Origin: Natrarchaeobius chitinivorans
GTDB taxonomy: Archaea > Halobacteriota > Halobacteria > Halobacteriales > Natrialbaceae
DNA length: 58,470 nt
Direction of reading: 5' to 3'
Assembly (NCBI RefSeq): GCF_003841505.1
Contig: NZ_REGA01000024.1
Location: forward strand, 1 to 58,470
The notes beneath the pieces are model-generated. The model had not been told where the DNA came from, ran no database searches, and saw nothing but the letters and a program-made list of their open reading frames with translations. This document shows, piece by piece, positions 35,965 to 48,129 of the stretch. Position numbers and translations under genes: made by a program. Positions within the stretch are counted from its first letter, which is position 1, and every line of letters starts with the position of its first letter.

Positions 35965-36106
35965 TCCCGGCGAGAGCGTCGTCACCGGGATCGACGCTCG
36001 CGTTCGAAGCCGATCGGTTTTTCTCCGCGGTACCACCGACGCATCCGTTCCCCGCGGTGGTGTCGGAATTTTCGGTGGCCGATTCCGCGCTCGCGCGCGT
36101 ACGTGA

Positions 36107-40581
<4,475 letters not shown>

Positions 40582-40619
40582 CGTCTCGAGAAATCGGAGT
40601 TAAAACGTTTTCGAGCGAG

Positions 40620-41153
40620 TTAGTGTTCTGGCTCTTCGGCGGGGGCAACCATGTCCTCGATACGGAGGATGAGGATGTTGTTGGTGTCGTCTTTGCCGTC
40701 GACCCGACCTTCGATGACGAGTTTCGACAGCGGCGTCGGTCCGACGGTGACGGCGTCGTCTTCGGACATCTCGTCGAACCTGCCCTGTATGTGTATCTCC
40801 GCCCGGCAGAGTTCCGGGTGGTGAACGCTCGAGAGATCGATCTCTTCGACGATGACGTCCTCGATGGGGTCTCCCTCGTGGCTGAGCGGGACGGCGGCCG
40901 GTTCGTCCATCTGCTGGATCTCGAGGGCTTCGTAGGCGGCGGCTGTCGGCTTGTATCCGCCTTTCGGGCCGGGGACGCCCTCGACCAGTTGCAGGGCTTT
41001 GAGACTCTGCATCTGATTGCGGATCGTGCCCGGGTTTCGGTCTACCTGTTCGGCGATGTCTTCCCCCTTGATAGCGTCCTCGGACTCCTTGTGGAGATTC
41101 GTCAACGCCCGGAGGATTTTCTTCTGGCTCGGCGTCAGTTCGATTGACGACAT
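40620..41153 (-). CDS. HTH transcriptional regulator, haloarchaeal
   Basis: A 177-residue protein starting at ATG 41151-41153, MSSIELTPSQKKILRALTNL. A winged helix-turn-helix covers about 5-75: IKGEDIAEQVDRNPGTIRNQ and LKALQLVEGVPGPKGGYKP. The C-terminal domain (about 95-170) is beta-rich, with VIVEEIDLSSVHHPELCRAE, IHIQGRFDEM and GPTPLSKLVIEGRVDG, and may bind a small ligand. I recognise it as a conserved haloarchaeal regulator (TrmB/Rrf2-like names are used) but cannot name its targets. It is convergent with gyrA (38 bp between stops). Confidence 0.8.
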   Translation of the reverse strand: MSSIELTPSQKKILRALTNLHKESEDAIKGEDIAEQVDRNPGTIRNQMQSLKALQLVEGVPGPKGGYKPTAAAYEALEIQQMDEPAAVPLSHEGDPIEDVIVEEIDLSSVHHPELCRAEIHIQGRFDEMSEDDAVTVGPTPLSKLVIEGRVDGKDDTNNILILRIEDMVAPAEEPEH

Positions 41154-41446
41154 GGCGAAATGTTCGTAATTGAATTCCTTAAACCCGACGGGTATGCCAG
41201 GTTGGTTTTCAGGACGTAGTCGTACGAACCGAGGGCAGTAAGGCGTTTCTCTTCCGGTCGACGCTGGGAACCGGGACCCGCCCCGAACGTTCGAAAGGCA
41301 AGACGCCATCGACTTTTCCACCGATCTTCAGAGGAAATCCGGTTGACGGTGGGGCGGTCAGCCTCGTACGGGTTGTGATGCCGTTGTACCGGTCCACTCG
41401 GGGCGGGCCCGCGATCGCACCGAAAAACGGCGTACTGCAGCCGGTG

Positions 41447-42379
41447 TCAGACTGGCAACAGCCATCCTTCCAGCAAGAGATCGACCAGCACGTCCTCGAG
41501 GAAGAACATGAGGACGAAGCCGGTCACGAACGTCGCGGCGTTGACTCGAGTCAGGACCGTTTCGGCGTCGAATCGAATTAGCTCCGCGACCTCGATCAGG
41601 ACCTGCAAGATCGCGCCGATCGCGATCGCGAAAAACAGCGCGGCCAGCAGATCCGACTGTGCGAAACTGCCGATCCACCCGCCGAGGATGACCGGGCCGC
41701 CAGCGATGACGCCCATCGCCGCGAAGTGGTGTAACGGGGGCGTCGCGTGATCGCGGGCGACGGCAGCGACGACCGTGGGCCCCTCCATCACGTTGTGCAT
41801 GACGAACGCCAGTACGAGCAACATCACCTGCGTGGATTCGCCCTGAATGAAGTAGGTCCCGATCCCCAGCCCCTCGCCGATGCTGTGTAATCCGAGGGCG
41901 ATCGCGACGAGGTAGGCGATCTCGAGTCCGCTCTTTTCGGTCGTCACCATCTGGCGTTGACGCCACTTGCTGGCGGCGTACATCACGCCGAACGTGGCGG
42001 CGACGCCGAGGACCACGAGTCCGCCGGCCAGAAGGGTGTTTTCGGCTGCACCGGCGTGATCGATGGCGTCGTCGGTCATCTCGAGGGCGATGAATGCGAG
42101 GACGCCGCCGGCAAGCGCCATGAACGCGTGGAGATACCGGGGATCGAGATCGCGAATGAACGGGAACCAGAGCATCCCGATCGCGACCGGGATGATGCCG
42201 GCGATCGCACCGATCACCGTCAGCATCCAGACGATCTCGAGCGTACTCGCCTCGTCGATGCCGGCCAGGTTACCGAACGGAGAAGTTATATAAAGAACTG
42301 CGAAAGTCACGGCCAGAACCACGATCGGGCCGAGCGCGAGGACGGATCTAGGGAGGTCGCCGATCGATCGGCCACTCAT
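41447..42379 (-). CDS. ZIP-family metal transporter
   Basis: A 310-residue membrane protein with eight hydrophobic segments. The metal path motifs of ZIP helices IV and V are present: LGLHSIGEGLGIG (H-S-x-G-E-G) and FVMHNVMEGPTVVAAVARDH (H-N-x-x-E-G). It probably imports zinc, manganese or iron. The start ATG 42377-42379 (MSGRSIGDLP) follows GGAGGTG by about 11 bp. The cytoplasmic His/Asp loop common in ZIP proteins is short. A perfect inverted repeat TTTAGA-N4-TCTAAA lies at 42430-42445, and the DtxR-type regulator is the next upstream gene on the same strand, with a matching operator, so metal-dependent repression is likely. Confidence 0.92.
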   Translation of the reverse strand: MSGRSIGDLPRSVLALGPIVVLAVTFAVLYITSPFGNLAGIDEASTLEIVWMLTVIGAIAGIIPVAIGMLWFPFIRDLDPRYLHAFMALAGGVLAFIALEMTDDAIDHAGAAENTLLAGGLVVLGVAATFGVMYAASKWRQRQMVTTEKSGLEIAYLVAIALGLHSIGEGLGIGTYFIQGESTQVMLLVLAFVMHNVMEGPTVVAAVARDHATPPLHHFAAMGVIAGGPVILGGWIGSFAQSDLLAALFFAIAIGAILQVLIEVAELIRFDAETVLTRVNAATFVTGFVLMFFLEDVLVDLLLEGWLLPV

Positions 42380-42429
42380 CTCTCGGCTACACCTCCGACA
42401 CGCTCGTCTCTGTTACTCATCACACATAA

Positions 42430-42445
42430 TTTAGACGCCTCTAAA
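42430..42445. promoter_or_regulatory. Operator of the ZIP gene, TTTAGA-N4-TCTAAA
   Basis: TTTAGACGCCTCTAAA is a perfect 6-4-6 inverted repeat located about 50 bp before the ZIP start codon. TAATTTAG and AAATATAT around it are TATA-like. The same half-sites occur at 43291-43306 before the DtxR-type gene, which indicates a shared regulator, most simply that DtxR protein. Confidence 0.7.
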
Positions 42446-42496
42446 TATATGCCTTTCCAATCAAAACAGGCAGTAGACTCAGTCTAAACCTCGAAT

Positions 42497-42577
42497 GGGG
42501 AGTTTTCTGAAAGTCATTACCGGAGCGATCGGGCGCAGTCCCGCGGTCCTCTGGTACACAGGTACAGCAATCCGTAT
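42497..42577. repeat. Palindromic repeat element, copy B
   Basis: In reverse complement it starts ATACGGATTGCTGTACCTGT, matching the left end of copy C (47047), and its interior GGACCGCGGGAC followed by TCGCTCCGGTAATGAC matches copy D (57770-57849). The far end is degenerate (AGAAAACTC in place of CCGTAT), so the boundary is approximate. It lies between the ZIP and DtxR genes. Confidence 0.6.
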
Positions 42578-42599
42578 AAGAGGGTAATCGGCAGTTCGA

Positions 42600-43280
42600 T
42601 CACTGCTCGAGTTCGGCCGGTCGAGCGACGCGAACGTGGTGGGCGACGTGTTCGGGCAACGAGACGGATCGATCGCTTTCGTTAGAGCGAGCCGTCACCA
42701 TGCCGAACGGGGCAACCTCGAGGATTTCGAGTTCGACGCCGGGTTCGACGCCGTGGTCTGCGAGATACGAGAGGATCTCGGGGTCGTGGTCGGCGACCTC
42801 TTCGACGACGACGGCGTCGCCTTCCTCGAACTCGATGACCGAGTCGCTGTCGGGTCGTTCCGGCGGTTCGAGGTCGGCGTTGGGTATCGGCGAGCCGTGG
42901 GGGTCGACGTCGGGTTCGTCGAGCGCGTCGGCGACGCGTTCTTCGAAGTCCTCGCTGATGTGATGTTCGAGTCGGTCGGCCTCGTCGTGAACCTCCGACC
43001 AGTCGTAATCGAGATGTTCGGTGAGGTAGGCCTCGAGCAGACGGTGGTGACGGACGATCTCGAGTGCGACGGTCTCACCCTCGTCGGTCAGCGTCACACC
43101 GCGGTACTTCTCCCGGTCGATCAGCCCGCGATCCTCGAGTTTCTCGAGCATGCTGGTGACTGTCGGCGACGTGACGTCGAGTTCGTCGGCGATCTCGGAG
43201 GTTTTGATCCGGTCGTCGGTCCCCTGTTGAAGCTGGTAGATGACCTTCAGGTAGTCCTCCATCACGTCGCTCAGCATCAT
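42600..43280 (-). CDS. DtxR/MntR-family metal-dependent regulator
   Basis: A 226-residue regulator. The N-terminus, LSDVMEDYLKVIYQLQQGTD, followed by SEIADELDVTSPTVTSMLEK, is the DtxR-family winged helix. The metal-sensing and dimerisation helices have VALEIVRHHRLLEAYLTEHL and WSEVHDEADRLEHHISED. The C-terminal SH3/FeoA-like domain spans about 150-220 (EEGDAVVVEEVADHDPEILS, GVEPGVELEILEVAPFGMV). It binds a divalent metal (Mn, Fe or Zn) and represses or activates metal transport. Its own operator overlaps the promoter (43291-43306), and the ZIP gene downstream carries the same site. Start could be either of two adjacent ATGs (43280 or 43277). Confidence 0.93.
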   Translation of the reverse strand: MMLSDVMEDYLKVIYQLQQGTDDRIKTSEIADELDVTSPTVTSMLEKLEDRGLIDREKYRGVTLTDEGETVALEIVRHHRLLEAYLTEHLDYDWSEVHDEADRLEHHISEDFEERVADALDEPDVDPHGSPIPNADLEPPERPDSDSVIEFEEGDAVVVEEVADHDPEILSYLADHGVEPGVELEILEVAPFGMVTARSNESDRSVSLPEHVAHHVRVARPAELEQ

Positions 43281-43290
43281 CGTACTCCGA

Positions 43291-43306
43291 TTTAGAGTCG
43301 TCTAAC
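43291..43306. promoter_or_regulatory. Operator of the DtxR-type gene, TTTAGA-N4-TCTAAC
   Basis: TTTAGAGTCGTCTAAC begins 11 bp before the regulator's start codon and matches the ZIP operator half-sites in all but the last base. A following CCCTAAATC adds another TAAA half-site. The position over the transcription start suggests autorepression. Confidence 0.65.
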
Positions 43307-43377
43307 CCTAAATCTGTCGGCGACGGATCTCGGATCGAGTCCATCAGGATCAAATCAGTTCGGGCTGTACCCCCGGC

Positions 43378-44298
43378 ATGAACTCGACCGTTCGAATCAT
43401 CGGCGTTCCGATGGACTACGGAGCCAACCGACGCGGCGTCGACATGGGGCCGTCGGCGATCCGATACGGCGGACTCGGCGAGGAACTCGAGGCGGCTGGG
43501 ATCGATCCCGTCGACGCCGGCGATCTCCTCCTTCCGCGAGCCGAAGAGCGCGATCCGGACGCCGGTCAGCCGGCCCGTGGGAACGCGAAGTTTCTCCGAG
43601 AGATCGAAGACGTCTGTACGCGACTCGCCGATCAGGTCGCAGAAACGCTTGCGGATGGAGCGTTCCCGCTCGTACTGGGCGGAGATCACTCGGTCGCGAT
43701 CGGGTCGATGAACGGCTCCTCGCGCGAGGGCGACCTCGGTGCGATATGGTTCGACGCCCACGCGGACCTCAACACGCCCCAGACCTCGCCGAGCGGTAAC
43801 GTACACGGAATGCCCCTCGGTGCCGTCCTCGGAAGGGACGTATTCGGGGAGATGCCCTGGGCACACGCACCAGGGGTCAGCGAGGAGTCGATCGCGTACG
43901 TCGGACTCCGGAGCATCGACGATCGGGAGCGGAAACTCGTCCGCGACAGCGAAATGACCGCCTTTACGATGGCCGACGTCGACGAACGCGGGATGACGGC
44001 GGTCGTCGAGGACGCGTTGGCGGTCGCCACCGACGGTACCGACGGCGTTCACGTGAGCCTCGACCTCGACTGGCTCGATCCGACGGCGGCACCCGGTGTT
44101 GGGACGCCGGTCAGAGGCGGCGTCACCTACCGCGAGGCCCACTCGGCGCTCGAGGCGGTCTCGAGACGACACGAAGAAGACGGCATCCTCCGGTCGATGG
44201 ACGTCGTCGAGGTGAACCCGATCCTCGACGAACGAAACGAGACGGCAGCACTCGCGGCCGAACTCACCGCGAGCGCGTTTGGAAAGCGGATTCTGTAG
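43378..44298 (+). CDS. Arginase/agmatinase-family ureohydrolase
   Basis: A 306-residue binuclear manganese hydrolase. Metal-binding motifs are GGDHSVAIGS, WFDAHADLNT with the following GNVHGMPLG, and SLDLDWLDP. Further marks are VDMGPSAIRYGGL and MDVVEVNPILDERN. The TPQTSPSGNVHGMPL stretch is more typical of arginase (arginine to ornithine and urea) than of agmatinase, so arginase is favoured, but substrate cannot be fixed from sequence alone. Its position next to the DtxR regulator (97 bp, divergent) may reflect the need for manganese; that is a suggestion. No other urea or ornithine genes are nearby. Confidence 0.9.
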   Translation: MNSTVRIIGVPMDYGANRRGVDMGPSAIRYGGLGEELEAAGIDPVDAGDLLLPRAEERDPDAGQPARGNAKFLREIEDVCTRLADQVAETLADGAFPLVLGGDHSVAIGSMNGSSREGDLGAIWFDAHADLNTPQTSPSGNVHGMPLGAVLGRDVFGEMPWAHAPGVSEESIAYVGLRSIDDRERKLVRDSEMTAFTMADVDERGMTAVVEDALAVATDGTDGVHVSLDLDWLDPTAAPGVGTPVRGGVTYREAHSALEAVSRRHEEDGILRSMDVVEVNPILDERNETAALAAELTASAFGKRIL

Positions 44299-44322
44299 TA
44301 ACCACGGGGCCAGGACAACCAG

Positions 44323-44628
44323 TTACCGTTCCTCGACGTGAACCCGTGTCACGTGGCCTCCACAGCCACACCGGTCGACGTATTCGAGTTTGATTCCGTC
44401 GAACGCCGCCTCGAGTTCGTCCCAGAGATACCGTTCGGGACGGCCGTGGTCGCCGTGGGTAACGAGGTTGACGTGGGTGCCACCGGCCGTCGCCTCGACC
44501 GCATCCAGTGCCGCCTCGACGATCAGTTCCCGGTCCGCCGCGTGTCGGGGCCCCTCGAGGTTCGCGGACCAGGAGACGGTGTGATCGCGATACGTTCCCG
44601 TTTTTGTGTCGGTCGGCTCGTCATTCAT
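44323..44628 (-). CDS. CGCGG-family putative radical-SAM-modified peptide
   Basis: A 101-residue protein from ATG 44626-44628: MNDEPTDTKTGTYRDHTVSW, then SANLEGPRHAADRELIVEAA, and near the C-terminus YVDRCGCGGHVTRVHVEER. The CGCGG motif is the hallmark of a haloarchaeal family annotated, as I recall, as candidate RiPP precursors modified by a radical SAM enzyme. No radical SAM gene is visible in this window, so the modifying enzyme would be elsewhere, or the annotation does not hold here. Its start overlaps the stop of the MoaD-like gene (ATGA), so the two are translationally coupled and belong to the operon 47048-44323. Confidence 0.75.
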   Translation of the reverse strand: MNDEPTDTKTGTYRDHTVSWSANLEGPRHAADRELIVEAALDAVEATAGGTHVNLVTHGDHGRPERYLWDELEAAFDGIKLEYVDRCGCGGHVTRVHVEER

Positions 44629-45098
44629 ACGCAAAACATGAACGGGTTGACGAGTGCGACCCGATCGCCGTCCTCGAGTTCCGTATCGAACCCCTGGAAG
44701 TGTTCGTTGAACCGGCCGTTGATACAGACGCGAGCGTAGGGGCGGGTCTGTTCGCCTTCGGGGTTTTTGCGCCAGGTTCCGGGGAGATCCTCGGGAACGG
44801 GTGCCCAGCCGCGGGCGGTCGCCTCCACTTCCGTCTCGGCGATCAGCAACTTGGAAACGTCGTACTCCTCGAAGAAGGCGTCGAGGAACTCGCGGAGGGT
44901 CTTCCCCGGAAACTCGAACTCGAGTTCGTGGGTTCCGACCGCCTCGCGGACGTGGCCCGTACACCGGACCGTCACTACCGTCTCGACGCGTTCTGTCCGG
45001 TCGCGTTCACTCCAGTCGACTTCGCTTCGGGTTCGATCGACTTCGCTTCGATCACCCTCACTGTGCTCGTTCTCGAGCCGTGGCGCGTCGGCTGACAT
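44625..45098 (-). CDS. MoaD/ThiS-family beta-grasp protein with repeat-like leader, no GG tail
   Basis: A 157-residue protein from ATG 45096-45098. The first 45 residues are a charged leader with the repeats RSEVDRTRSEVDW and SERDRTERVE. The rest is a ubiquitin-like MoaD/ThiS fold: TVRCTGHVREAVGTHELEFE, FPGKTLREFLDAFFEEYDV, ARVCINGRFNEHFQGFD and ELEDGDRVALVNPFMFCV. Classic MoaD, ThiS and SAMP proteins end in Gly-Gly, needed for adenylation and thiocarboxylate formation; this one ends in FCV and should not be activated that way. It lies between the NnrS-like and CGCGG genes and overlaps the latter, which points to a joint function. Confidence 0.82.
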   Translation of the reverse strand: MSADAPRLENEHSEGDRSEVDRTRSEVDWSERDRTERVETVVTVRCTGHVREAVGTHELEFEFPGKTLREFLDAFFEEYDVSKLLIAETEVEATARGWAPVPEDLPGTWRKNPEGEQTRPYARVCINGRFNEHFQGFDTELEDGDRVALVNPFMFCV

Positions 45099-45207
45099 GA
45101 ACGAACGTACGTTACCATCGGGGAAACGTACGGTTCCGAACGTGTTCGGACACGGCGGGCGGCAACGGGATTCGAACTGTCCGATACGATGCGGTCCCCG
45201 GAGTCGG

Positions 45208-46401
45208 TCAGACCGGGCGTTCACGGAAGACGGCGAGGATGACGAGCGCGTAGCCGCTCGCACCGAGTACCGAGAGGACGCCGCCGACGGTCGTAACCGG
45301 TGTGATTCCCGCCAGCAATCCGGCGGCCTCGAGGATCAGTCCGCAGATCAGCCCGAGCGCCGAAACGGCCGCGGTCCGGTCGTCGACGAAGGCGCTCGAG
45401 GCGACGGCGGGTGGGTAGAAGTGGTAGGTGACGCCGACGATCGTCAGCCCGAGAAAGCCACCGACGGCGAGTCGGTAGTGGGCGTCGAACGCGGCCCCGC
45501 TGGTCAGACCGGCGGCGAACGAGACGCCCAGGACGGCGACGGCCGCCGCGAACCCGGCGGCTGCGAGAAGTACCCAGCCGCCGGTCCGTCGCCGCTCGCT
45601 TCGGCGGTAGAGATCCGCGTATGTAGCCGCGAAGCCGACGAGTGCGAGCGCGAGCGCCGCTGCACCGATCCGGAACGGCCACCCGCCGCCGAAATCGGCG
45701 ACGAGTAACGCCGGCCCGACGGCACCCGCGGGGAGCACGACCGCGACGAGAGCGGGCCGCGGGGAGACGACGAGCAATCTGGGGAGCAGTCGGAACCCGA
45801 TGGCGAAGACCAGAAGCGCCGCCGCCCCGGCTGCCAGCAGGTGTGACGACGCGGCCGGCGGGATCGCCGGGCCGCGACCGAGCGCCTCGAGGAACGCGAG
45901 CGTCGAGCCGGCGAGCAAGTAGAGAAAGACGATCGGAACGGCGGCGTTGGCGGCGCGGTCGACTCGCACGCGGTGGCTGTCGACGGATCCCGTTCCGGTC
46001 TCTCCGCCGGTCGGATTACCCCTGATCGTCCAGCCAAGCGTTCCGACGAAGAGTAGACAGCCGGCGAGCCAGAGGCCGGTGCCGGCGACGCCGACGACCG
46101 GTGGGGCCATCCCGGCGACGTCGGCGAACGCCCCGAACGTACCGAGCGAGGAAAGCGGCAGGTGGACCGCCGGCGCGTACGGGAACGCGAGTTCGCGGGC
46201 GAAGTACGACGGGACGAGTCCGTACGCCTTCCCGAAGACGACGTGGAAGACGAACCCGTACACGCCCAGTGTCACGGTCGCGGATCGTGGATATCCAGCG
46301 AGGACGGCGAGCTGCCAGACGACGAAGAAGCCCACCCCGACCCCGACGAGCGCACGCGACCAGCGCGTCACCGTCGCAGTCGACGACCCTGTACCCGCCA
46401 T
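45208..46401 (-). CDS. NnrS-like polytopic membrane protein
   Basis: A 397-residue protein with about 12 hydrophobic segments (LVGVGVGFFVVWQLAVLAGY, VTLGVYGFVFHVVFGKAYGL, IVFLYLLAGSTLAFLEALG, LVAVVLPAGAVGPALLV, VGGFLGLTIVGVTYHFYPPA and others). The conserved histidines in FHVVFGKAYGLVPSYF, SSHLLAAGAAALLVFAIGF and AHYRLAVGGFLGLTIVGVTY recall NnrS and heme-copper oxidase subunit I-like proteins, which bind heme or respond to nitric oxide. The function here is unknown. It is preceded by the gene at 46407-47048 with 5 bp between them and followed by MoaD-like after 109 bp. Confidence 0.72.
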   Translation of the reverse strand: MAGTGSSTATVTRWSRALVGVGVGFFVVWQLAVLAGYPRSATVTLGVYGFVFHVVFGKAYGLVPSYFARELAFPYAPAVHLPLSSLGTFGAFADVAGMAPPVVGVAGTGLWLAGCLLFVGTLGWTIRGNPTGGETGTGSVDSHRVRVDRAANAAVPIVFLYLLAGSTLAFLEALGRGPAIPPAASSHLLAAGAAALLVFAIGFRLLPRLLVVSPRPALVAVVLPAGAVGPALLVADFGGGWPFRIGAAALALALVGFAATYADLYRRSERRRTGGWVLLAAAGFAAAVAVLGVSFAAGLTSGAAFDAHYRLAVGGFLGLTIVGVTYHFYPPAVASSAFVDDRTAAVSALGLICGLILEAAGLLAGITPVTTVGGVLSVLGASGYALVILAVFRERPV

Positions 46402-46406
46402 TCCGG

Positions 46407-47048
46407 TCAGAACGGCGAATCGTCCGGACCGGTCCCCGGAACGCTGCCGGTCTGATGGACCCGCCCCTCGAGGTGCTCGAGGGAGTCGTTCACCGGCGCT
46501 GCCTGGTGGTGGACGGGATGGACGCGGACGCGAACGAGGTCGAACTCGTGTCGGTCGGCGAAGCCGTTCCAGGCCCGAAACGCACCCCTCGTGAGGGCGT
46601 CGGCCTGCGGACAGAACTCCGTCGTCGGGGCGAACTCTGCCCGGAGAACGGACGGCTCCTCGGCGTCCACGGCGTACCGGAACCCCGCGTCTGGATGGCG
46701 GCGGTCGAGGTTGAGTTTTGCGAGGTTGTAGCCGAACGTCGCGTCGTACACGCCGCGTTCCTCGAATAAGTCTCTCGTGAGGCGGTGGAACGCGACGTGG
46801 TCCGCCGCCGTGAGAACAGTGTGTCCCTCGAGAAACGCTCCGGGGTCGGGGAGGTTCTCCGGGACGAACGCGGTCCAGTCGTCGTAGCCGGCGTCTTCGC
46901 CGCCGGATCTGGCGCTCGAAAACGGAATCATCTCGATCGAACGTCGTCGCCGGAGCGACCAGTACGTCCTCCCGAACATGTAAGCGAACTCGGTCTCTTC
47001 GAGTGGACGGAACTCGGTGTCCGCCCCTCTCGAGACAGCGGGAGTCAT
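46407..47048 (-). CDS. Conserved hypothetical protein, first gene of the MoaD/CGCGG operon
   Basis: A 213-residue soluble protein from ATG 47046-47048 (MTPAVSRGADTEFRPLEETE). I do not recognise a named family. Visible features are FAYMFGRTYWSLRRRRSIEM, the FLEGHTVLTAADHVAFHRL segment, GVYDATFGYNLAKLNLDRRH, PTTEFCPQADALTRGAFRAW and the His-rich LVRVRVHPVHHQAAPVND. Single Cys in FCPQ plus several His residues might bind a metal. It reads as the leading gene of an operon with the NnrS-like, MoaD-like and CGCGG genes. Its start codon lies at the edge of palindromic element copy C (CATACGG), so its 5' leader is the element. Confidence 0.65.
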   Translation of the reverse strand: MTPAVSRGADTEFRPLEETEFAYMFGRTYWSLRRRRSIEMIPFSSARSGGEDAGYDDWTAFVPENLPDPGAFLEGHTVLTAADHVAFHRLTRDLFEERGVYDATFGYNLAKLNLDRRHPDAGFRYAVDAEEPSVLRAEFAPTTEFCPQADALTRGAFRAWNGFADRHEFDLVRVRVHPVHHQAAPVNDSLEHLEGRVHQTGSVPGTGPDDSPF

Positions 47049-47128
47049 ACGGATTACTGTCCCTGTGTACCGGCGCACCCGCCGCCCGGGTCGCGGGTGC
47101 GCCGGCAAGAACGTACAGTAAACCGTAT
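47047..47128. repeat. Palindromic repeat element, copy C (complete)
   Basis: An 82-bp element with terminal inverted repeats, ATACGGATTACTGT on the left and ACAGTAAACCGTAT on the right (13 of 14 pairs), enclosing a perfect 12-bp stem (47071-47082 with 47093-47104) and the loop CGCCCGGGTC. The left end overlaps the start codon of the gene at 46407-47048; the right end provides the UspA stop codon (TGATACGG). Confidence 0.8.
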
Positions 47129-47745
47129 CAGTGTCCGTCCCTCTCGAGGCGTGTTTCGCCCGAAACGCCGTCGACGGTGACGCGGACGGGGCCGGCCTCG
47201 GTTTCGAACTCCACGAGCCACGATCCGCTGATCCGGTGTGGGCCGGCGGTCAGCGGCGTCTCCCGGTCGACCGATTCGTCCTCGAGGGCCTCACGGGCGA
47301 TCCGTTCGGCCTCGTCGACGTCGTCGATTCGGACCGTGTCGGTCAGACGGATCGTCACGATCGGTACGTCGGCCATCCGAACGACCCGTTCGGTGACGCT
47401 CCCGACGAGAACCCGGTCGAGACCGGTCCGTCCCTGGGTTCCCATGACGACCATGTCGATTCCGTGATCGTCGACGTACTCGAGTATCTCCTCGTGGGGA
47501 ACGCCGTGTTCGACGGCGGTGACCGCATCGAGCCCGTTCCGTCTCGCTTCGGCCTCGACGTGGTCGACCGCCCGGTGGGCGGCCGGCGTCGCCTCTTCGC
47601 TCTCGAGGGTGCCGAGCGGTCCTTCGGGGACGACCGAGAGGGCGTGGACTCGCGCGTCGAAGCGGTCCGCGATCGTTAGTCCGTGTGCGATCGACCGGCG
47701 CGTGCCGTCGCTCCCGTCCGTCGGGACGAGGACGTCCTGATACAT
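47128..47745 (-). CDS. UspA-family universal stress protein with C-terminal PepSY-like extension
   Basis: A 205-residue protein from ATG 47743-47745. The Usp domain (1-140) begins MYQDVLVPTDGSDGTRRSIA and has the ATP-binding signature GTQGRTGLDRVLVGSVTERV. Unlike a normal single-domain Usp (about 140-150 residues), it has a further 60 residues: VDEAERIAREALEDESVDRE, then ISGSWLVEFETEAGPVRVTV and DGVSGETRLERDGH. This tail looks like a PepSY-type helix-plus-strands domain. The stop codon is formed inside the palindromic element. It is probably a stress or signalling protein; specific role unknown. Confidence 0.87.
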   Translation of the reverse strand: MYQDVLVPTDGSDGTRRSIAHGLTIADRFDARVHALSVVPEGPLGTLESEEATPAAHRAVDHVEAEARRNGLDAVTAVEHGVPHEEILEYVDDHGIDMVVMGTQGRTGLDRVLVGSVTERVVRMADVPIVTIRLTDTVRIDDVDEAERIAREALEDESVDRETPLTAGPHRISGSWLVEFETEAGPVRVTVDGVSGETRLERDGH

Positions 47746-48129
47746 CGTGGCACACCTAGGCGGGGATACCTCAATAGGCTGGCGGCAGCCTCGCGCTCGC
47801 CCGACGGCCAGCATGTGAATCGGCACCGTCTCCTCGAACTCGAGGCGGCCGTCGATCCCCTCCTCGAGGCGATCCCACTCGCGATTCGCCGTACCGATCG
47901 TCGGATACTCGAGGATCGTCTACAACGTCGGAATGCCGACCCATTGCTGTCGTCGGGAGTCGAGGTACTTCGTTCTACGGGAGAATCGGTATCAGTCGTC
48001 GGTCCGATTCGGCGTTCTCGAGGATGCACTCGAGTACGGACTCCGGAATCGGTCGTGACGCGAGAGAATACGTCAGTCGTCGAAAGTTCGAACGACAATA
48101 CCATATGGCTGCTCCGATACCGTTCGACC
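47746..48129. other. Intergenic region before HMG-CoA synthase
   Basis: These 384 bp lie between the divergent uspA and HMG-CoA synthase genes. A plus frame is open through the whole stretch and runs into the synthase (for example HRLLELEAAVDPLLEAIPLA), but it shows no known motif and has a composition like a chance frame in GC-rich DNA. The last 40 bp hold the AT-richer CGACAATACCATATGG, a possible promoter for the synthase. I see no repeat or RNA gene. Confidence 0.5.

Noticed and set aside
47683..48129. 149-residue N-terminal extension of HMG-CoA synthase
   Set aside because: The frame is open but crosses the divergent UspA start region and shows no conserved sequence; the enzyme's conserved start is at 48130.
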